Shown: positions 24,974 through 35,885 of the stretch, piece by piece
Layout of the letters: every line of letters begins with the position of its first letter
Numbering within the stretch: position 1 is the first letter of the stretch
Assembly: GCA_019694805.1 (NCBI GenBank)
Contig: JAIBBG010000002.1
Coordinates: 158,882 to 222,881 of the forward strand
Reading direction: 5' to 3'
DNA length: 64,000 bases
Source: Flavobacteriales bacterium
GTDB taxonomy: Bacteria; Bacteroidota; Bacteroidia; Flavobacteriales_D; Sanyastnellaceae
Notes under the pieces: generated by a model
What the model saw: only the letters and a program-made list of their open reading frames with translations
Databases searched by the model: none
What the model was told of the DNA's origin: nothing
Position numbers and translations under genes: made by a program

Positions 24974-25267
24974 ATGGCCCAACACGACGCATCTCACTCT
25001 TCTAAAGACAGAACCATTCTTTGGATCATCATTCCAGCTACCATCGCAGTTTCACTCCTTTTCACCAAGTTGAATCATGGAATGAAACCGGCTCCGGAAG
25101 CTTTGAAATCAGATTATGGTATGCCTAAAAAGGAGGTGAAACATGAAGCGCCTGCCGCTCATGGTCATGAAACCATGGCCATGCCAGCCGATACCACCAG
25201 CATGCCCGCAGATACCACGCATGTGGCTGCTCCAGCTGCTGAAGAGCACGCTCCAGCTCACCATTGA
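24974..25267 (+). CDS. Small single-pass membrane protein with His/Met-rich tail
   Basis: A 97-residue protein: a short polar N-terminus with HDASHSS, one membrane segment (ILWIIIPATIAVSLLF), then a tail rich in Ala, Pro, His and Met. The tail has a short tandem repeat, MPADTTSMPADTTH, and ends EEHAPAHH. The His and Met spacing suggests weak binding of copper or another metal, but no known motif proves it. No homolog is recognised. The tail probably faces the periplasm. Confidence 0.65.
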   Translation: MAQHDASHSSKDRTILWIIIPATIAVSLLFTKLNHGMKPAPEALKSDYGMPKKEVKHEAPAAHGHETMAMPADTTSMPADTTHVAAPAAEEHAPAHH

Positions 25268-25271
25268 TTTT

Positions 25272-25688
25272 TCAGAAACGTATCGATCTGTGATCACCGT
25301 GGTCTTCCAGGGTGATGCTGCATGTGTTTTCCGGAAGGAAAGGCTTGGCCATTTCAGGCCACTCAATGAATACCCAATATCCATCGCGCAGGTATTCCTC
25401 AAAGCCAAACTCCAGAAGTTCCTTTTCATTTTTGATCCTGTACAGGTCAAAATGAAAAACTTTGTTCTGTGGTGATAGGTACTCATTCACCAGCGAAAAA
25501 GTGGGACTGCCTTGAAACTCAAATCCCAGTTTGTTGCAAAGAGCAGCGACGAATGTGGTTTTACCTGCGCCCATTTCTCCATGAATCATGAATATTCCTG
25601 GTTTCGAATGTTGTTCGAAAAAGCGTCCTGCCAAATTCGGTAGGTCTGCCGGGCTTTCTGATGTGTATGCTTGAGTTTGTTGTGACAT
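25272..25688 (-). CDS. tsaE: tRNA threonylcarbamoyladenosine biosynthesis ATPase TsaE
   Basis: A 138-residue P-loop protein of the t6A pathway that works with TsaB and TsaD. Walker A is HGEMGAGKTTF. SPTFSLVNEY and HFDLYRIKNEKELLEFGFEEYL are diagnostic, as is the WPE motif (VFIEWPE). Length is typical. The start is the ATG at 25688 rather than an upstream TTG. A TsaC-like gene also occurs at 42748. Confidence 0.93.
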   Translation of the reverse strand: MSQQTQAYTSESPADLPNLAGRFFEQHSKPGIFMIHGEMGAGKTTFVAALCNKLGFEFQGSPTFSLVNEYLSPQNKVFHFDLYRIKNEKELLEFGFEEYLRDGYWVFIEWPEMAKPFLPENTCSITLEDHGDHRSIRF

Positions 25689-25697
25689 CCAGTTTGG

Positions 25698-25705
25698 CAA
25701 AACTA
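25698..25705 (-). promoter_or_regulatory. -7 promoter box for tsaE
   Basis: TAGTTTTG on the minus strand, an exact TAnnTTTG match, 9 nt before the tsaE ATG; a very short leader. Confidence 0.4.
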
Positions 25706-25844
25706 ATGCGGGAACTCCGGTGTTGGCGATTTCTTGCGAACAGGTCCCTAGAAGGTAACTTATGCGGGATTTCTACTCGACATCCTCAAAGAGTGTGTAA
25801 ACACGATTCAGAAAAATTAAGTGATCACTTTCTTCAGCGCCTGC

Positions 25845-25852
25845 TAATTTTG
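25845..25852 (+). promoter_or_regulatory. -7 promoter box 4 nt before the HMG-CoA lyase start
   Basis: TAATTTTG followed by CGAC and ATG. With the -7 element this close, transcription would begin at or beside the start codon, giving a leaderless mRNA. The same layout is found before the genes at 44233, 53963, 33687 and 56020. Confidence 0.5.
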
Positions 25853-25856
25853 CGAC

Positions 25857-26723
25857 ATGCAGGGAAAAGTCAGGATCATTGAATGTCCTCGTGATGCTAT
25901 GCAAGGCATGAAGACATGGATACCAACAGAGGATAAAATCAGGTATATCAATTTGTTGCTCAAAGCAGGCTTTGACACCATCGATTTTGGTTCTTTTGTT
26001 TCGGAAAAAGCTGTACCCCAAATGAAGGATACAGCAGAAGTGTTGAGGAATCTTAATCTGCAGGGTGCCACATCCAGGCTTTTGGCGATTGTCGCAAATA
26101 CGCGAGGTGCCGAGACCGCATGTACATTCGATGAAATACATTATCTCGGATATCCATTTTCCATTTCGGAAACTTTTCAGGTGAGAAATACCAATGCAAC
26201 ACTTGAGGAGTCATTGAATAGGGTGGATGAGATCAATCAGCTGGTCACAAAGCACAAAAAGGAATTGGTGATTTATTTGTCCATGGGTTTCGGAAATCCT
26301 TACGGAGATGCCTGGAGTCCGGAAATTGCCATCACATGGAGCGAAAGAATTTACGATGAGTTTGGAGTGAAAGTGATTGCTTTGAGTGATACCATTGGAC
26401 ATGCAACACCGGAAATCATCACTCATCTATTCAGTACGCTTATTCCTGCGCTACCTGAAGTGGAGTTTGGAGCGCATCTACATACTTTACCCCATGAGAG
26501 TAAAATCAAAGTTGAAGCTGCTTGGAAATCCGGATGCAGAAGGTTTGATGGAGCGATCAAAGGATTTGGCGGTTGTCCTATGGCAGCGGATGAACTGACC
26601 GGCAATATGCCTACGGAAGACATGTTAACCTACTTTCATGACGCAGGAATTGAAACCGGAGTCAGTCAAGAAATATTACAGGAAGCATGGAGGATGGCGG
26701 GTGAAGTTTTTCCCGCGCACTGA
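25857..26723 (+). CDS. mvaB: Hydroxymethylglutaryl-CoA lyase
   Basis: A 288-residue TIM-barrel enzyme of the HMGL-like family that splits HMG-CoA to acetoacetate and acetyl-CoA, as in leucine breakdown. It has IIECPRDAMQGMKTWIPTEDK (usually R-D-G/A-x-Q), GSFVSEKAVPQM, the metal-binding HLHT (FGAHLHTLPHE), and the active-site Cys loop GFGGCPMA. Length fits. Its mRNA is probably leaderless. Convergent with the GRAM-domain gene. Confidence 0.92.
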   Translation: MQGKVRIIECPRDAMQGMKTWIPTEDKIRYINLLLKAGFDTIDFGSFVSEKAVPQMKDTAEVLRNLNLQGATSRLLAIVANTRGAETACTFDEIHYLGYPFSISETFQVRNTNATLEESLNRVDEINQLVTKHKKELVIYLSMGFGNPYGDAWSPEIAITWSERIYDEFGVKVIALSDTIGHATPEIITHLFSTLIPALPEVEFGAHLHTLPHESKIKVEAAWKSGCRRFDGAIKGFGGCPMAADELTGNMPTEDMLTYFHDAGIETGVSQEILQEAWRMAGEVFPAH

Positions 26724-26858
26724 TCAATTTAGACAGTGATTGAAATGCTCAAAACCCCACCTTTTTTTGGTGAGTTGAATGTTCTCAAATTTTCGGATGT
26801 TGATACGGATTTTACATCTTCGAATATTGAATGAGGGTTTCTTCTTCATAGGGAATAA

Positions 26859-26890
26859 GTTCAGGTTGGGACGGTGTTTACGCCCTGAAC
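26859..26890. repeat. Inverted repeat between HMG-CoA lyase and the GRAM gene
   Basis: GTTCAGG (26859-26865) and CCTGAAC (26884-26890) flank an inner GGTG...CGCC pair. It lies in the 200-bp region between two convergent genes, along with CACTG...CAGTG at about 26718-26738. Possibly mRNA 3' structures; there is no clear T tract. Confidence 0.3.
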
Positions 26891-26923
26891 ACGAAGAAAG
26901 TTTCAAATACGGGGGTGATAAAC

Positions 26924-27253
26924 TCAGGCTGCCTGAGTAACGATGCGTAGAATCCTTTCTCGCCAAGTTTTGCGATCATCTACGATGAAATTCTCAATCT
27001 GACCATCTTTCATCATCAAAGCCAAACCATTAGGATTCATGAACATGTTCTTGAAGAATTCGACATCATTGATTTGATCCAGCCAAATAACAAGTTCGTG
27101 CTGGTAATTGAAAGTCGTACAACTCTTGAAAATGATTCTTCTGTTGGTGAGTCTCAATTGACCACCTACAGCGATGTAATTGTGGAAATGGCTAGCGCCT
27201 TCTTCAAAAATGACGCTTTCTCCTTCAACCAATGAACATGTCGTATTTGTCAT
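26924..27253 (-). CDS. GRAM-domain protein
   Basis: A 109-residue soluble protein with a pattern like the GRAM/PH-like fold: GESVIFEEGASHFHNYIAVG, then GQLRLTNRRIIFKS and a later hydrophobic strand with INDVEFFKN. Bacterial stand-alone GRAM proteins have no well-defined role; membrane lipid contact is possible. No signal peptide or membrane segment. Confidence 0.75.
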   Translation of the reverse strand: MTNTTCSLVEGESVIFEEGASHFHNYIAVGGQLRLTNRRIIFKSCTTFNYQHELVIWLDQINDVEFFKNMFMNPNGLALMMKDGQIENFIVDDRKTWRERILRIVTQAA

Positions 27254-27402
27254 TCACTGCAACTTAAAACAACTACTAATAATAACAGTTTGTCATTCAA
27301 TAAGTTCGAAGTGTACAGGGTACACTTTCAAAAAGCGAATGCGAATTTATGTCAAATCGGGTGAATTTCGTCCTCAGATTTGCGCATTCTTGTATTCAAA
27401 AG

Positions 27403-28113
27403 ATGAAAAAAATTCTCATTACCGGTGCGTCACAGGGCATTGGTTATCAAACTGCAAGGTTGTTGGCCTTGGAAGGTTATACCTTGATTTGCATCGCAAG
27501 GAATGAAGATGCATTGAATCGCTTGAAGGCGGATTTTCCAACACACGTCAAAGTTTTTAGTTGCGATGTCACGGACTATCTGCGTTTGCAACAGATTCAC
27601 CAAGAGTTAGAGCAAATGGATTTTCTGCCGGATGTCATTGTCAACAATGCTGGGATGGGTTATTTCGAACGCATCGAAGATGGTCCTATCGATCATTGGC
27701 ATCACATGGTCGATGTCAATATCAAAGGTGTGATGAATGTGATTCACGTATTTCTACCGCATCTCATTCGGGTTCATGGATTGATTGTGAACGTTGGCAG
27801 CGTTGCTTCTCATCAGGTATTTCCCAATTCCGCGATGTATGCATCTACTAAACACGCGGTAAAGGCCATTTGCGATGGATTGCGACTGGAATTGGCAGGA
27901 AAAGTGAAGGTGACCATGATCAGTCCTGGTGCGGTGAACACAGGATTTGTTGATTCAACAACTGATGAAAGGATGTTGGCTGAATACAAGCCTTATTTCG
28001 CAACTGCAATGGACCCAGCAGCGGTTGCTGAGCAAATCAAACATTGTATTGAAGCTCCCTTGAATACTGTTATTAGCGAGATCATCATCAGGCCAGATAG
28101 GCCCGTTAAATGA
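27403..28113 (+). CDS. Short-chain dehydrogenase/reductase
   Basis: A 236-residue Rossmann-fold oxidoreductase of the classical SDR family. NAD(P)-binding TGASQGIG is at about 8-15, NNAGMG is near 86, and the catalytic Ser and YxxxK (YASTKHA) are present. The substrate is not predictable. The ATG at 27403 puts the nucleotide-binding motif at the expected distance; the 18 extra upstream codons have no family resemblance. Convergent with msrA, 3 bp apart. Confidence 0.9.
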   Translation: MKKILITGASQGIGYQTARLLALEGYTLICIARNEDALNRLKADFPTHVKVFSCDVTDYLRLQQIHQELEQMDFLPDVIVNNAGMGYFERIEDGPIDHWHHMVDVNIKGVMNVIHVFLPHLIRVHGLIVNVGSVASHQVFPNSAMYASTKHAVKAICDGLRLELAGKVKVTMISPGAVNTGFVDSTTDERMLAEYKPYFATAMDPAAVAEQIKHCIEAPLNTVISEIIIRPDRPVK

Positions 28114-28116
28114 GTC

Positions 28117-28773
28117 TTACTTCTTCATGTATTCTGAAAATTTCTTTTTGAATTTGTCCACTTTAGGAGCGATTACCATTTGGCAATAAGGTTGTTCACC
28201 GTGAAGATTGAAGTAATCATCATGGTAATCTTCGGCAGGGTAGAAGGTAGTAAAAGCTGAAACTTCAGTTACTATAGGATCAGGCCAGTTTCCACTTTCA
28301 TTACCCGCTTTGATGGCGAGTTCAGCAAGTTCTTTTTGCTTTTCATTATGGTAAAAAATGGCCGAGCGATATTGTGTTCCGACATCTGCACCTTGTCTGT
28401 TCAATGTGGTTGGATCATGCGTTCCAAAAAACACTTCGAGGAGTTGGGCGAAACTCACCACCCTTGGATCAAAAGTGATTTGACAAACTTCTGCATGACC
28501 AGTTCTTCCCGTGCAGACTTCTTTGTAGGAAGGATTTTTGATATCGCCACCGCTATATCCACTTTTCACTTCAATAACACCGTTCACATTTTGATAAATG
28601 GCTTCTACGCACCAGAAACATCCGGCGCCAAAAGTGGCCATTTCAAGGCTATCATTGGTTTGTTCTTGTTCTACCATTTTGCTGAATTCAAATTTTGAAG
28701 GCTGTGGTTCATTTCGTCCACATGCCAATAGTGAGATGATGCAAATGAATGCAGAAATTGCTTTTCCTATCAT
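28117..28773 (-). CDS. msrA: Peptide-methionine (S)-S-oxide reductase, lipoprotein
   Basis: A 218-residue protein. The MsrA domain has the catalytic GAGCFWCVEAIYQ, then GYSGG, GHAEVCQI, FFGTHDPTTLNRQGADVGTQYRSA and AEDYHDDY, all standard. It is preceded by a lipoprotein signal (IISLLAC, Cys near 18), so it should repair oxidised methionine in envelope proteins while membrane-anchored. It follows the small membrane protein gene by 12 bp. Confidence 0.95.
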   Translation of the reverse strand: MIGKAISAFICIISLLACGRNEPQPSKFEFSKMVEQEQTNDSLEMATFGAGCFWCVEAIYQNVNGVIEVKSGYSGGDIKNPSYKEVCTGRTGHAEVCQITFDPRVVSFAQLLEVFFGTHDPTTLNRQGADVGTQYRSAIFYHNEKQKELAELAIKAGNESGNWPDPIVTEVSAFTTFYPAEDYHDDYFNLHGEQPYCQMVIAPKVDKFKKKFSEYMKK

Positions 28774-28785
28774 ATGAAATAAAAC

Positions 28786-29022
28786 TTATTGGGCGCTCTT
28801 TTGTTCAGTGCGCGGTTCTGTTTCTTTTTTAAATAGCAGAGATTGTATCAGGTAAATCACCACAGCACTAATTGAAATAACAATAAGTGATCGAACGGTT
28901 TTGCCGAAATATGCCTGAACGTATTCCCATTGTACAATGTCCCAAATGGCAAGCAATGACATGAGGGTGATCAGTATGACAATGGCTGAGAGTAGGTAAG
29001 CGAAAACGTTTCTGAAGTTCAT
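28786..29022 (-). CDS. Small two-helix membrane protein
   Basis: A 78-residue protein (start MNFRNVFAY) with two hydrophobic helices (AYLLSAIVILITLMSLLAIW and SLIVISISAVVIYLIQSLLF) and a charged C-terminus. Further upstream ATG codons exist (to 29121), but the added residues are polar with no family resemblance. Unknown function; probably cotranscribed with msrA. Confidence 0.6.
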   Translation of the reverse strand: MNFRNVFAYLLSAIVILITLMSLLAIWDIVQWEYVQAYFGKTVRSLIVISISAVVIYLIQSLLFKKETEPRTEQKSAQ

Positions 29023-29245
29023 GGGTGCAATGTTTACCCGAAGTAACGGTTTCTTCTGCGAATTGGTGTTATGCTGATACGTAAAAACTGTTAATCGGTC
29101 TTCGAGCATGAACCCCATCATGGCAGCGCAAGATGCACGAAGCGTTCATTTGATGTTGGGCTTTCCCAAAGGAGCGTTGGATCAAATGTGGCTCATTGAA
29201 ATCACTTGATCAAAGTTCGTACACTATAGCTATGAGAGCACCAAA

Positions 29246-30724
29246 TCAGAATCTGAATCGAAGAAATCCAGTGGTCATAGATATCGTCGGATCATTGTCT
29301 TTGAAGAAGGTCACAAAGTCACGTGAAGCAATACCTAATTCATACGTACCGGCACCAATGGTAAAATAAATACCAACAGGAATTTTCATTCCATAATTAC
29401 CACCTTGTGTAAATCCTGCCTGCAAATGCACCCAAGGCATCGGGCTGAATTCACCACCAAGGGAAATTGCCGCATTTTGAAGATTACCAAGTTCATCCGA
29501 CATGGGAAGAATAACATCTGCACCAACGCGCAAAGACTTTTTATTGTCGTAGCCAGCGCCTAATCTGATTGTAGTAGGTAAGCTGGTTACCCTTTTTGTT
29601 TCGCCTTGCCATTCTAACAAACCATCACCACCATTTAAGGCATCTAACTGACCAACGATATCCACGCTTTCAAGACCTGGACTTTTGAAGCTGGTGATGG
29701 CAATATCCTTAAGTCTATAAAGATTTCCATCCCAGGTAATTTTTCCAATGTCGTTGATCGCAACATTGAATAGGAATTTTTCTTTGTAAACCAAGGTTCC
29801 TCCCAAATCAATACCGTAACCATATCCAACTGGTTTCAAATTGTTGGCTGTAGAATCGTAAGCGCTCGGGTTTTCTTCGGCGATAGAACCATATTCAACT
29901 TTAAATATCGGTGACAATGCGCTGAATGCTGTGGCCTGCCCATTTTCAGCATTCAATTCCAGCATTCCCTGACCCACGATGAATTTCACACCAAGACCAC
30001 CATGCACTTCGAAATTTTCTGTGGAGAGAATTTTTTTGCCCCAGCCGAGATTGAATTCTCTGAACCAACTGAAGCCCAATTTGGTTCCTTGAAGTATCTG
30101 CGATAGGTCTTGCGCATTCTGTAGTGATGTGATACCTTGTCTTACGCGATCAAGAGTCTCCGGATCGATGTCGTCTGTATTGGGAATGGTATCGAAATTA
30201 CCATTACCCATGTCTACAACTAGTGAGTCAAAATAGTCTGCCTGATAACCCAACCATAAGATATTTGAAACCTGGGGACCGAATTTCGAATAATAATTGA
30301 CGCGGTCTCTCGAACTGAAGGCGAAAGTTCCAAGTTTGTTTGTTCGCACAGAAAGACCAAACGTCATCATGTCAAAGTCCATCGCATTGTCGGCATTCGA
30401 AAACTCAATCGCATACGCTTTTTGTTGTTCTTTCGAAAAATCCTTGATGTCTTCTTGGAATAAATTCTGCTTCAGTTCTGGTTTGGTAAGCACTTGCGAG
30501 TAAAATGAAAATCCAAATTCTGCAATACCCATCGTGACCATTTTGTCTTCATACCTTGGTAAAAGGTCGAGGTTTGCGGGATTGATGCCCAAGGCTTGGT
30601 AGTCGGTGGCGAATGGAGTTGAAACGCCCATACCCGTCAATGTGAAAGCGGAGCCTTCATTCTGTGCCGTAACTTCAAAGGATGAAATGATAACAATGGC
30701 AAATAGTAGCAGAAGCTGTTTCAT
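29246..30724 (-). CDS. DUF5723-like outer-membrane barrel protein
   Basis: A 492-residue protein with a signal peptide (LLLLFAIVIISSFEVTAQ) and alternating beta strands, ending in FLRFRF (a C-terminal aromatic, as in outer-membrane barrels). The N-terminus (DYQALGINPANLDLL) matches the PorV/FadL-like start seen in DUF5723 proteins of Bacteroidota. Likely an integral outer-membrane protein; the role is unknown. The chosen ATG at 30724 starts the signal peptide; an open frame upstream is not needed. A near-match box (TACCTTCG, 30750-30743) is 18 nt upstream. Follows the gene at 30793 by 68 bp. Confidence 0.8.
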   Translation of the reverse strand: MKQLLLLFAIVIISSFEVTAQNEGSAFTLTGMGVSTPFATDYQALGINPANLDLLPRYEDKMVTMGIAEFGFSFYSQVLTKPELKQNLFQEDIKDFSKEQQKAYAIEFSNADNAMDFDMMTFGLSVRTNKLGTFAFSSRDRVNYYSKFGPQVSNILWLGYQADYFDSLVVDMGNGNFDTIPNTDDIDPETLDRVRQGITSLQNAQDLSQILQGTKLGFSWFREFNLGWGKKILSTENFEVHGGLGVKFIVGQGMLELNAENGQATAFSALSPIFKVEYGSIAEENPSAYDSTANNLKPVGYGYGIDLGGTLVYKEKFLFNVAINDIGKITWDGNLYRLKDIAITSFKSPGLESVDIVGQLDALNGGDGLLEWQGETKRVTSLPTTIRLGAGYDNKKSLRVGADVILPMSDELGNLQNAAISLGGEFSPMPWVHLQAGFTQGGNYGMKIPVGIYFTIGAGTYELGIASRDFVTFFKDNDPTISMTTGFLRFRF

Positions 30725-30792
30725 GTGGTTAAGTTTGGGCAACGAAGGTAGTGTAAACATCATGAAGATGTTTCGAACGAGATCATCGTTGA

Positions 30793-32136
30793 TCAGTAAA
30801 TCCGCTCGCGGTAGAGAAATCTTGTTTGAAGACTTTCGAAAGGTCGATATACGTAATAAGCCCATCCATTGCGGATTCTGATTTTTTCAATATGAGGATA
30901 TGTAAGTCGGGTTGCTTTGCCCGTGGTTCCTGACTCAACATTGATCTGCATGATATCTGTCATGCCATTCGCCATGAAATACGTATAGAATTTCCTTGTC
31001 TCTTTATCCCGTAATACTTTCTCGCTCCATTTGAATGGTTTCTTGATCAAGTGGTACCTGATTTGGGCACTATCAATGGGCTCACCAATTTTATTGAATC
31101 GTATCAATTGATCATGGTGATGATCGAACATGGTCAGTGTGTCATCTTGAAGAAACATCGGGGCATTCAATGGATGATAGTAGATGGAATTGGCAAAACC
31201 TGACATATATCCTCCCACAATTTCTTTGTCAATGCCTGTTTTAAGTTCATACCTAAATGCTTCGAGCTTATCTCTTGGATCAAGGTATTTGTATTCACTT
31301 CGGAAAATTTCCATCATCTGTTCATCCAACACTCTTCTGAACCGATATACGAGACTATCTCCTTTGGTATTGCGCATGTAATAGAATTCCGGAAAACTCT
31401 CTGAATAGTTCGATAGGTAATTGTAAGAATATGTTGTGTCGATCACCGGCTCATAATTCTGTTTGAATTCTTCATAGGGCAATTCCTCCAACCGAATTTT
31501 ATCTTCATCAAACCAAACGTAGTACAGTGAATTCCTGCATTGGAGAAATACTTCGCCCAGGTATTTGGTGTAAAATTTAATGGCGATATCAGGTACATGG
31601 CATCTCGATATTTCATGATCAGCGCTATCAAGCAAGATCAATTGGCAATCTTCAAAAAGAGTCGTATGGCTTTCATGTTGTTTTTTCCACCTCAATTCAT
31701 GGTCGTAGGTCAACAACATCAGGCGGTTGTTCATGAAAGCAAAATCTGCCACATTCAGTTTTTCATCACCCCAAATGGTATCAGGTGCATTGGAGATATT
31801 CACTTCATTCAGGATGTAAGAGGTGAACTGCAGCTGCACATTGAGGATGTAATGGTTGTCATCGCTCACAGCTGAGCCGAGAGATCTGGATTCTTGAAAA
31901 TAATTCAGGTGATTGAATACGATGGAAGTGGAATCAGAACACGATTTACAACGAATCTGATAGTTTCCTTGAATGTCTGTTTTCACCCGAAGGTTGGTGC
32001 CACTTATTTGGACGAGACATTCTGAAATCCCTTCTGTGGTCGCAGCATCGGTTACACGACCTTGAATCAACACGTTTTGCTGCGCCAGGAAGGGAAACGT
32101 GATCAATATCAAACCTATGAAGACAATGACTTTCAT
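30793..32136 (-). CDS. CarboxypepD_reg-like domain protein
   Basis: A 447-residue secreted protein. After the signal peptide (GLILITFPFLAQ) comes a carboxypeptidase-regulatory-like domain (about 22-95; VLIQGRVTDAATTEGISECLVQISGTN). The larger C-terminal part is beta-rich and of unknown family (for example ILLDSADHEISRCHV, YKYLDPRDKLEAFRYEL). A CKSC pair sits in the first domain. Probably periplasmic or surface-exposed. Likely transcribed with the DUF5723 gene. Confidence 0.75.
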   Translation of the reverse strand: MKVIVFIGLILITFPFLAQQNVLIQGRVTDAATTEGISECLVQISGTNLRVKTDIQGNYQIRCKSCSDSTSIVFNHLNYFQESRSLGSAVSDDNHYILNVQLQFTSYILNEVNISNAPDTIWGDEKLNVADFAFMNNRLMLLTYDHELRWKKQHESHTTLFEDCQLILLDSADHEISRCHVPDIAIKFYTKYLGEVFLQCRNSLYYVWFDEDKIRLEELPYEEFKQNYEPVIDTTYSYNYLSNYSESFPEFYYMRNTKGDSLVYRFRRVLDEQMMEIFRSEYKYLDPRDKLEAFRYELKTGIDKEIVGGYMSGFANSIYYHPLNAPMFLQDDTLTMFDHHHDQLIRFNKIGEPIDSAQIRYHLIKKPFKWSEKVLRDKETRKFYTYFMANGMTDIMQINVESGTTGKATRLTYPHIEKIRIRNGWAYYVYRPFESLQTRFLYRERIY

Positions 32137-32263
32137 AACCTAACAGATGCAATGTAAAGAAAATTACACAAGTTGTATTCAGGAATGTCATATCAATAAT
32201 TACTGGTCAAAGACATAATCTTGTTTTGTGCATTGCGACTTCCTTCTCATCTTCGCCGCAGAT

Positions 32264-33031
32264 ATGGCACTGATAGAAGAATTCGACAAATCTGGAAACT
32301 GGCTCTTTCGTTGGCGTAGTTTCCTCCCCATCGTACTGTATTTTATGGCTGCACTCGTAGTTGTCTCAGGTGCGGATGATCATTTGCCGCATTTCGATCT
32401 GAACTGGGCGCTGATCTGTCTTGGCGTGGCTTTATTGGGACAAGTCATTCGAGCGATAACGATTGGTTACACTCCAAAAGGCACGAGTGGGCGCAATACG
32501 AAGGAGGGGCAAGTAGCTGAAGTACTCAACACAAAAGGGATCTACTCCGTGGTGCGTCACCCGCTTTATTTGGGTAATTATTTCATGTGGCTCGGCATCA
32601 TCATTTACGTAGGCAATTGGTGGTTTACTTTGGTTTGCTCACTGATGTTCTGGCTCTACTATGAAAGAATCATGTTCGCAGAAGAGTATTTCCTCCGTAA
32701 AAAGTTTGGTCAGACATATCTGGATTGGTCAGCAAAGGTTCCTTCTTTTTGGCCGGCGTGGTTTCAATGGAAAAGCTCAGGAGTGGAGTTCTCCATGAAA
32801 AATGTTATGAAAAGAGAATACAATGGTTTTTTTGCAATTTTCCTTTCGTTCGCCCTTGTCGATGCATTGAAAAATTACATTCATTTCGGATTCATATCAT
32901 GGAAAGAATTGGTGAGTCCGTTTTGGCATATTTCGCTCCTCATCGCATTCGTGATATTCATTGTTTTGCGATCATTGAAGAAATATACAAAAATGCTCGA
33001 TGCTGCCGGGCGTGAGTTTGTAGAGAAATAA
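32264..33031 (+). CDS. Isoprenylcysteine carboxyl methyltransferase-like membrane protein
   Basis: A 255-residue membrane protein with about six hydrophobic helices. The methyltransferase-like motif is VVRHPLYLGNYFMWLG followed by EEYFLRKKFGQTYLDW, typical of ICMT/PEMT-related bacterial proteins that methylate lipids or other hydrophobic substrates. The ATG at 32264 is chosen over a GTG at 32228. The extra C-terminal two-helix region (about 185-255) is longer than in the core family. Substrate unknown. Confidence 0.82.
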   Translation: MALIEEFDKSGNWLFRWRSFLPIVLYFMAALVVVSGADDHLPHFDLNWALICLGVALLGQVIRAITIGYTPKGTSGRNTKEGQVAEVLNTKGIYSVVRHPLYLGNYFMWLGIIIYVGNWWFTLVCSLMFWLYYERIMFAEEYFLRKKFGQTYLDWSAKVPSFWPAWFQWKSSGVEFSMKNVMKREYNGFFAIFLSFALVDALKNYIHFGFISWKELVSPFWHISLLIAFVIFIVLRSLKKYTKMLDAAGREFVEK

Positions 33032-33036
33032 GCCAA

Positions 33037-33687
33037 TCAAAATTTCCCTCTGGTATGTCTCGAAACGATATCCACCAAAATGGGTTTCTTGCTGATGATT
33101 TGTGCAGTTTCCTTGTATGAAAGGTGGATTGGTGAACCGGATGATGATAATTTGATTTCGACAGATTTGAGAACTTCATCTTGATTCAATCTCAGAATCA
33201 AATTGCCCCGGTGATCTGTTGGAATTTCCTGAAATTCATCTTGATCATTTACTCTCACCAGCACAGCGGCATTTTTCAATCGTCGACGATCCAATTTGAT
33301 GCGCATTCGTACATCTACGCTGTCGTGATGAGGTGTATTCAGAAGCCACTCATGTTTCAATTCAGCAAAACTCATTTGTGCATCCGGAGACATCGAAAAC
33401 AGATCGGTGTTGAAACAGATCATGATCGTTAAGGCAGCAGCCTTCAAGAATGAAATCGGCTTTGGTTTATGGATGAAAAAGACCCGTTGATTTTCATCAC
33501 TGAGGTAAATGCCGCAGATATCACCGGCGTGGGATTCATACACCCTTTGATATTCATCAAAAGATGCTGTTCTGAAGTCATGTACTTTTTTTTGACAGCT
33601 ATCACACCACATACATTGTTCGTTGATATGACGAAATGAAGCTGCGCTGAGCTGACATTCAAATTGGAGTTTACGATCAGAGGTCAT
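33037..33687 (-). CDS. Cys-motif single-pass membrane protein, paralog of 20793
   Basis: A 216-residue protein. The N-terminus has C25, C28, C31 and C58 in the pattern CMWCDSCQKKVHDFR...CGIYLSDE, then a hydrophobic segment (FLKAAALTIMICFNTDLF) and a beta-rich C-terminal domain (VDVRMRIKLDRRRLKNAAVLV, HRGNLILRLNQDE). It shares the N-terminal module with the gene at 20793 but has a different C-terminal half. The layout resembles membrane-anchored zinc-binding regulators, but no assignment is possible. Preceded by a promoter box at the 4-nt leaderless spacing. Confidence 0.65.
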   Translation of the reverse strand: MTSDRKLQFECQLSAASFRHINEQCMWCDSCQKKVHDFRTASFDEYQRVYESHAGDICGIYLSDENQRVFFIHKPKPISFLKAAALTIMICFNTDLFSMSPDAQMSFAELKHEWLLNTPHHDSVDVRMRIKLDRRRLKNAAVLVRVNDQDEFQEIPTDHRGNLILRLNQDEVLKSVEIKLSSSGSPIHLSYKETAQIISKKPILVDIVSRHTRGKF

Positions 33688-33691
33688 ACCT

Positions 33692-33699
33692 CGAAATTA
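33692..33699 (-). promoter_or_regulatory. -7 promoter box 4 nt before the 33687 start
   Basis: On the minus strand, TAATTTCG then AGGT then ATG. Fits TAnnTTYG at the leaderless spacing. Confidence 0.4.
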
Positions 33700-33822
33700 G
33701 TCTTTTTTTCAATACATCAACGATGTGCTAGGTTTTTGCGCGTCCACTGAAAACAGCTCAAGGAAATTCATCAAACTATGAAAGGGCATGAACATCGCAC
33801 GATTTGTTCAAAGTATAAACCC

Positions 33823-33849
33823 AAAAAAAGGGAGACCATTTGGTCTCCC
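33823..33849 (-). terminator. gyrB terminator
   Basis: GGGAGACCA and TGGTCTCCC form a 9-bp stem, followed on the minus strand by seven T residues. About 20 bp past the gyrB stop. Confidence 0.85.
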
Positions 33850-33870
33850 TGATATGATAAAGCTTGTTGA

Positions 33871-35859
<1,989 letters not shown>

Positions 35860-35885
35860 TTAGAATTTGTTATTGACTATCAGGT

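Noticed and set aside
25143..25475. A 110-residue plus-strand frame overlapping the His/Met-rich gene and tsaE
   Set aside because: It is a shadow across two well-supported genes and has no independent support.
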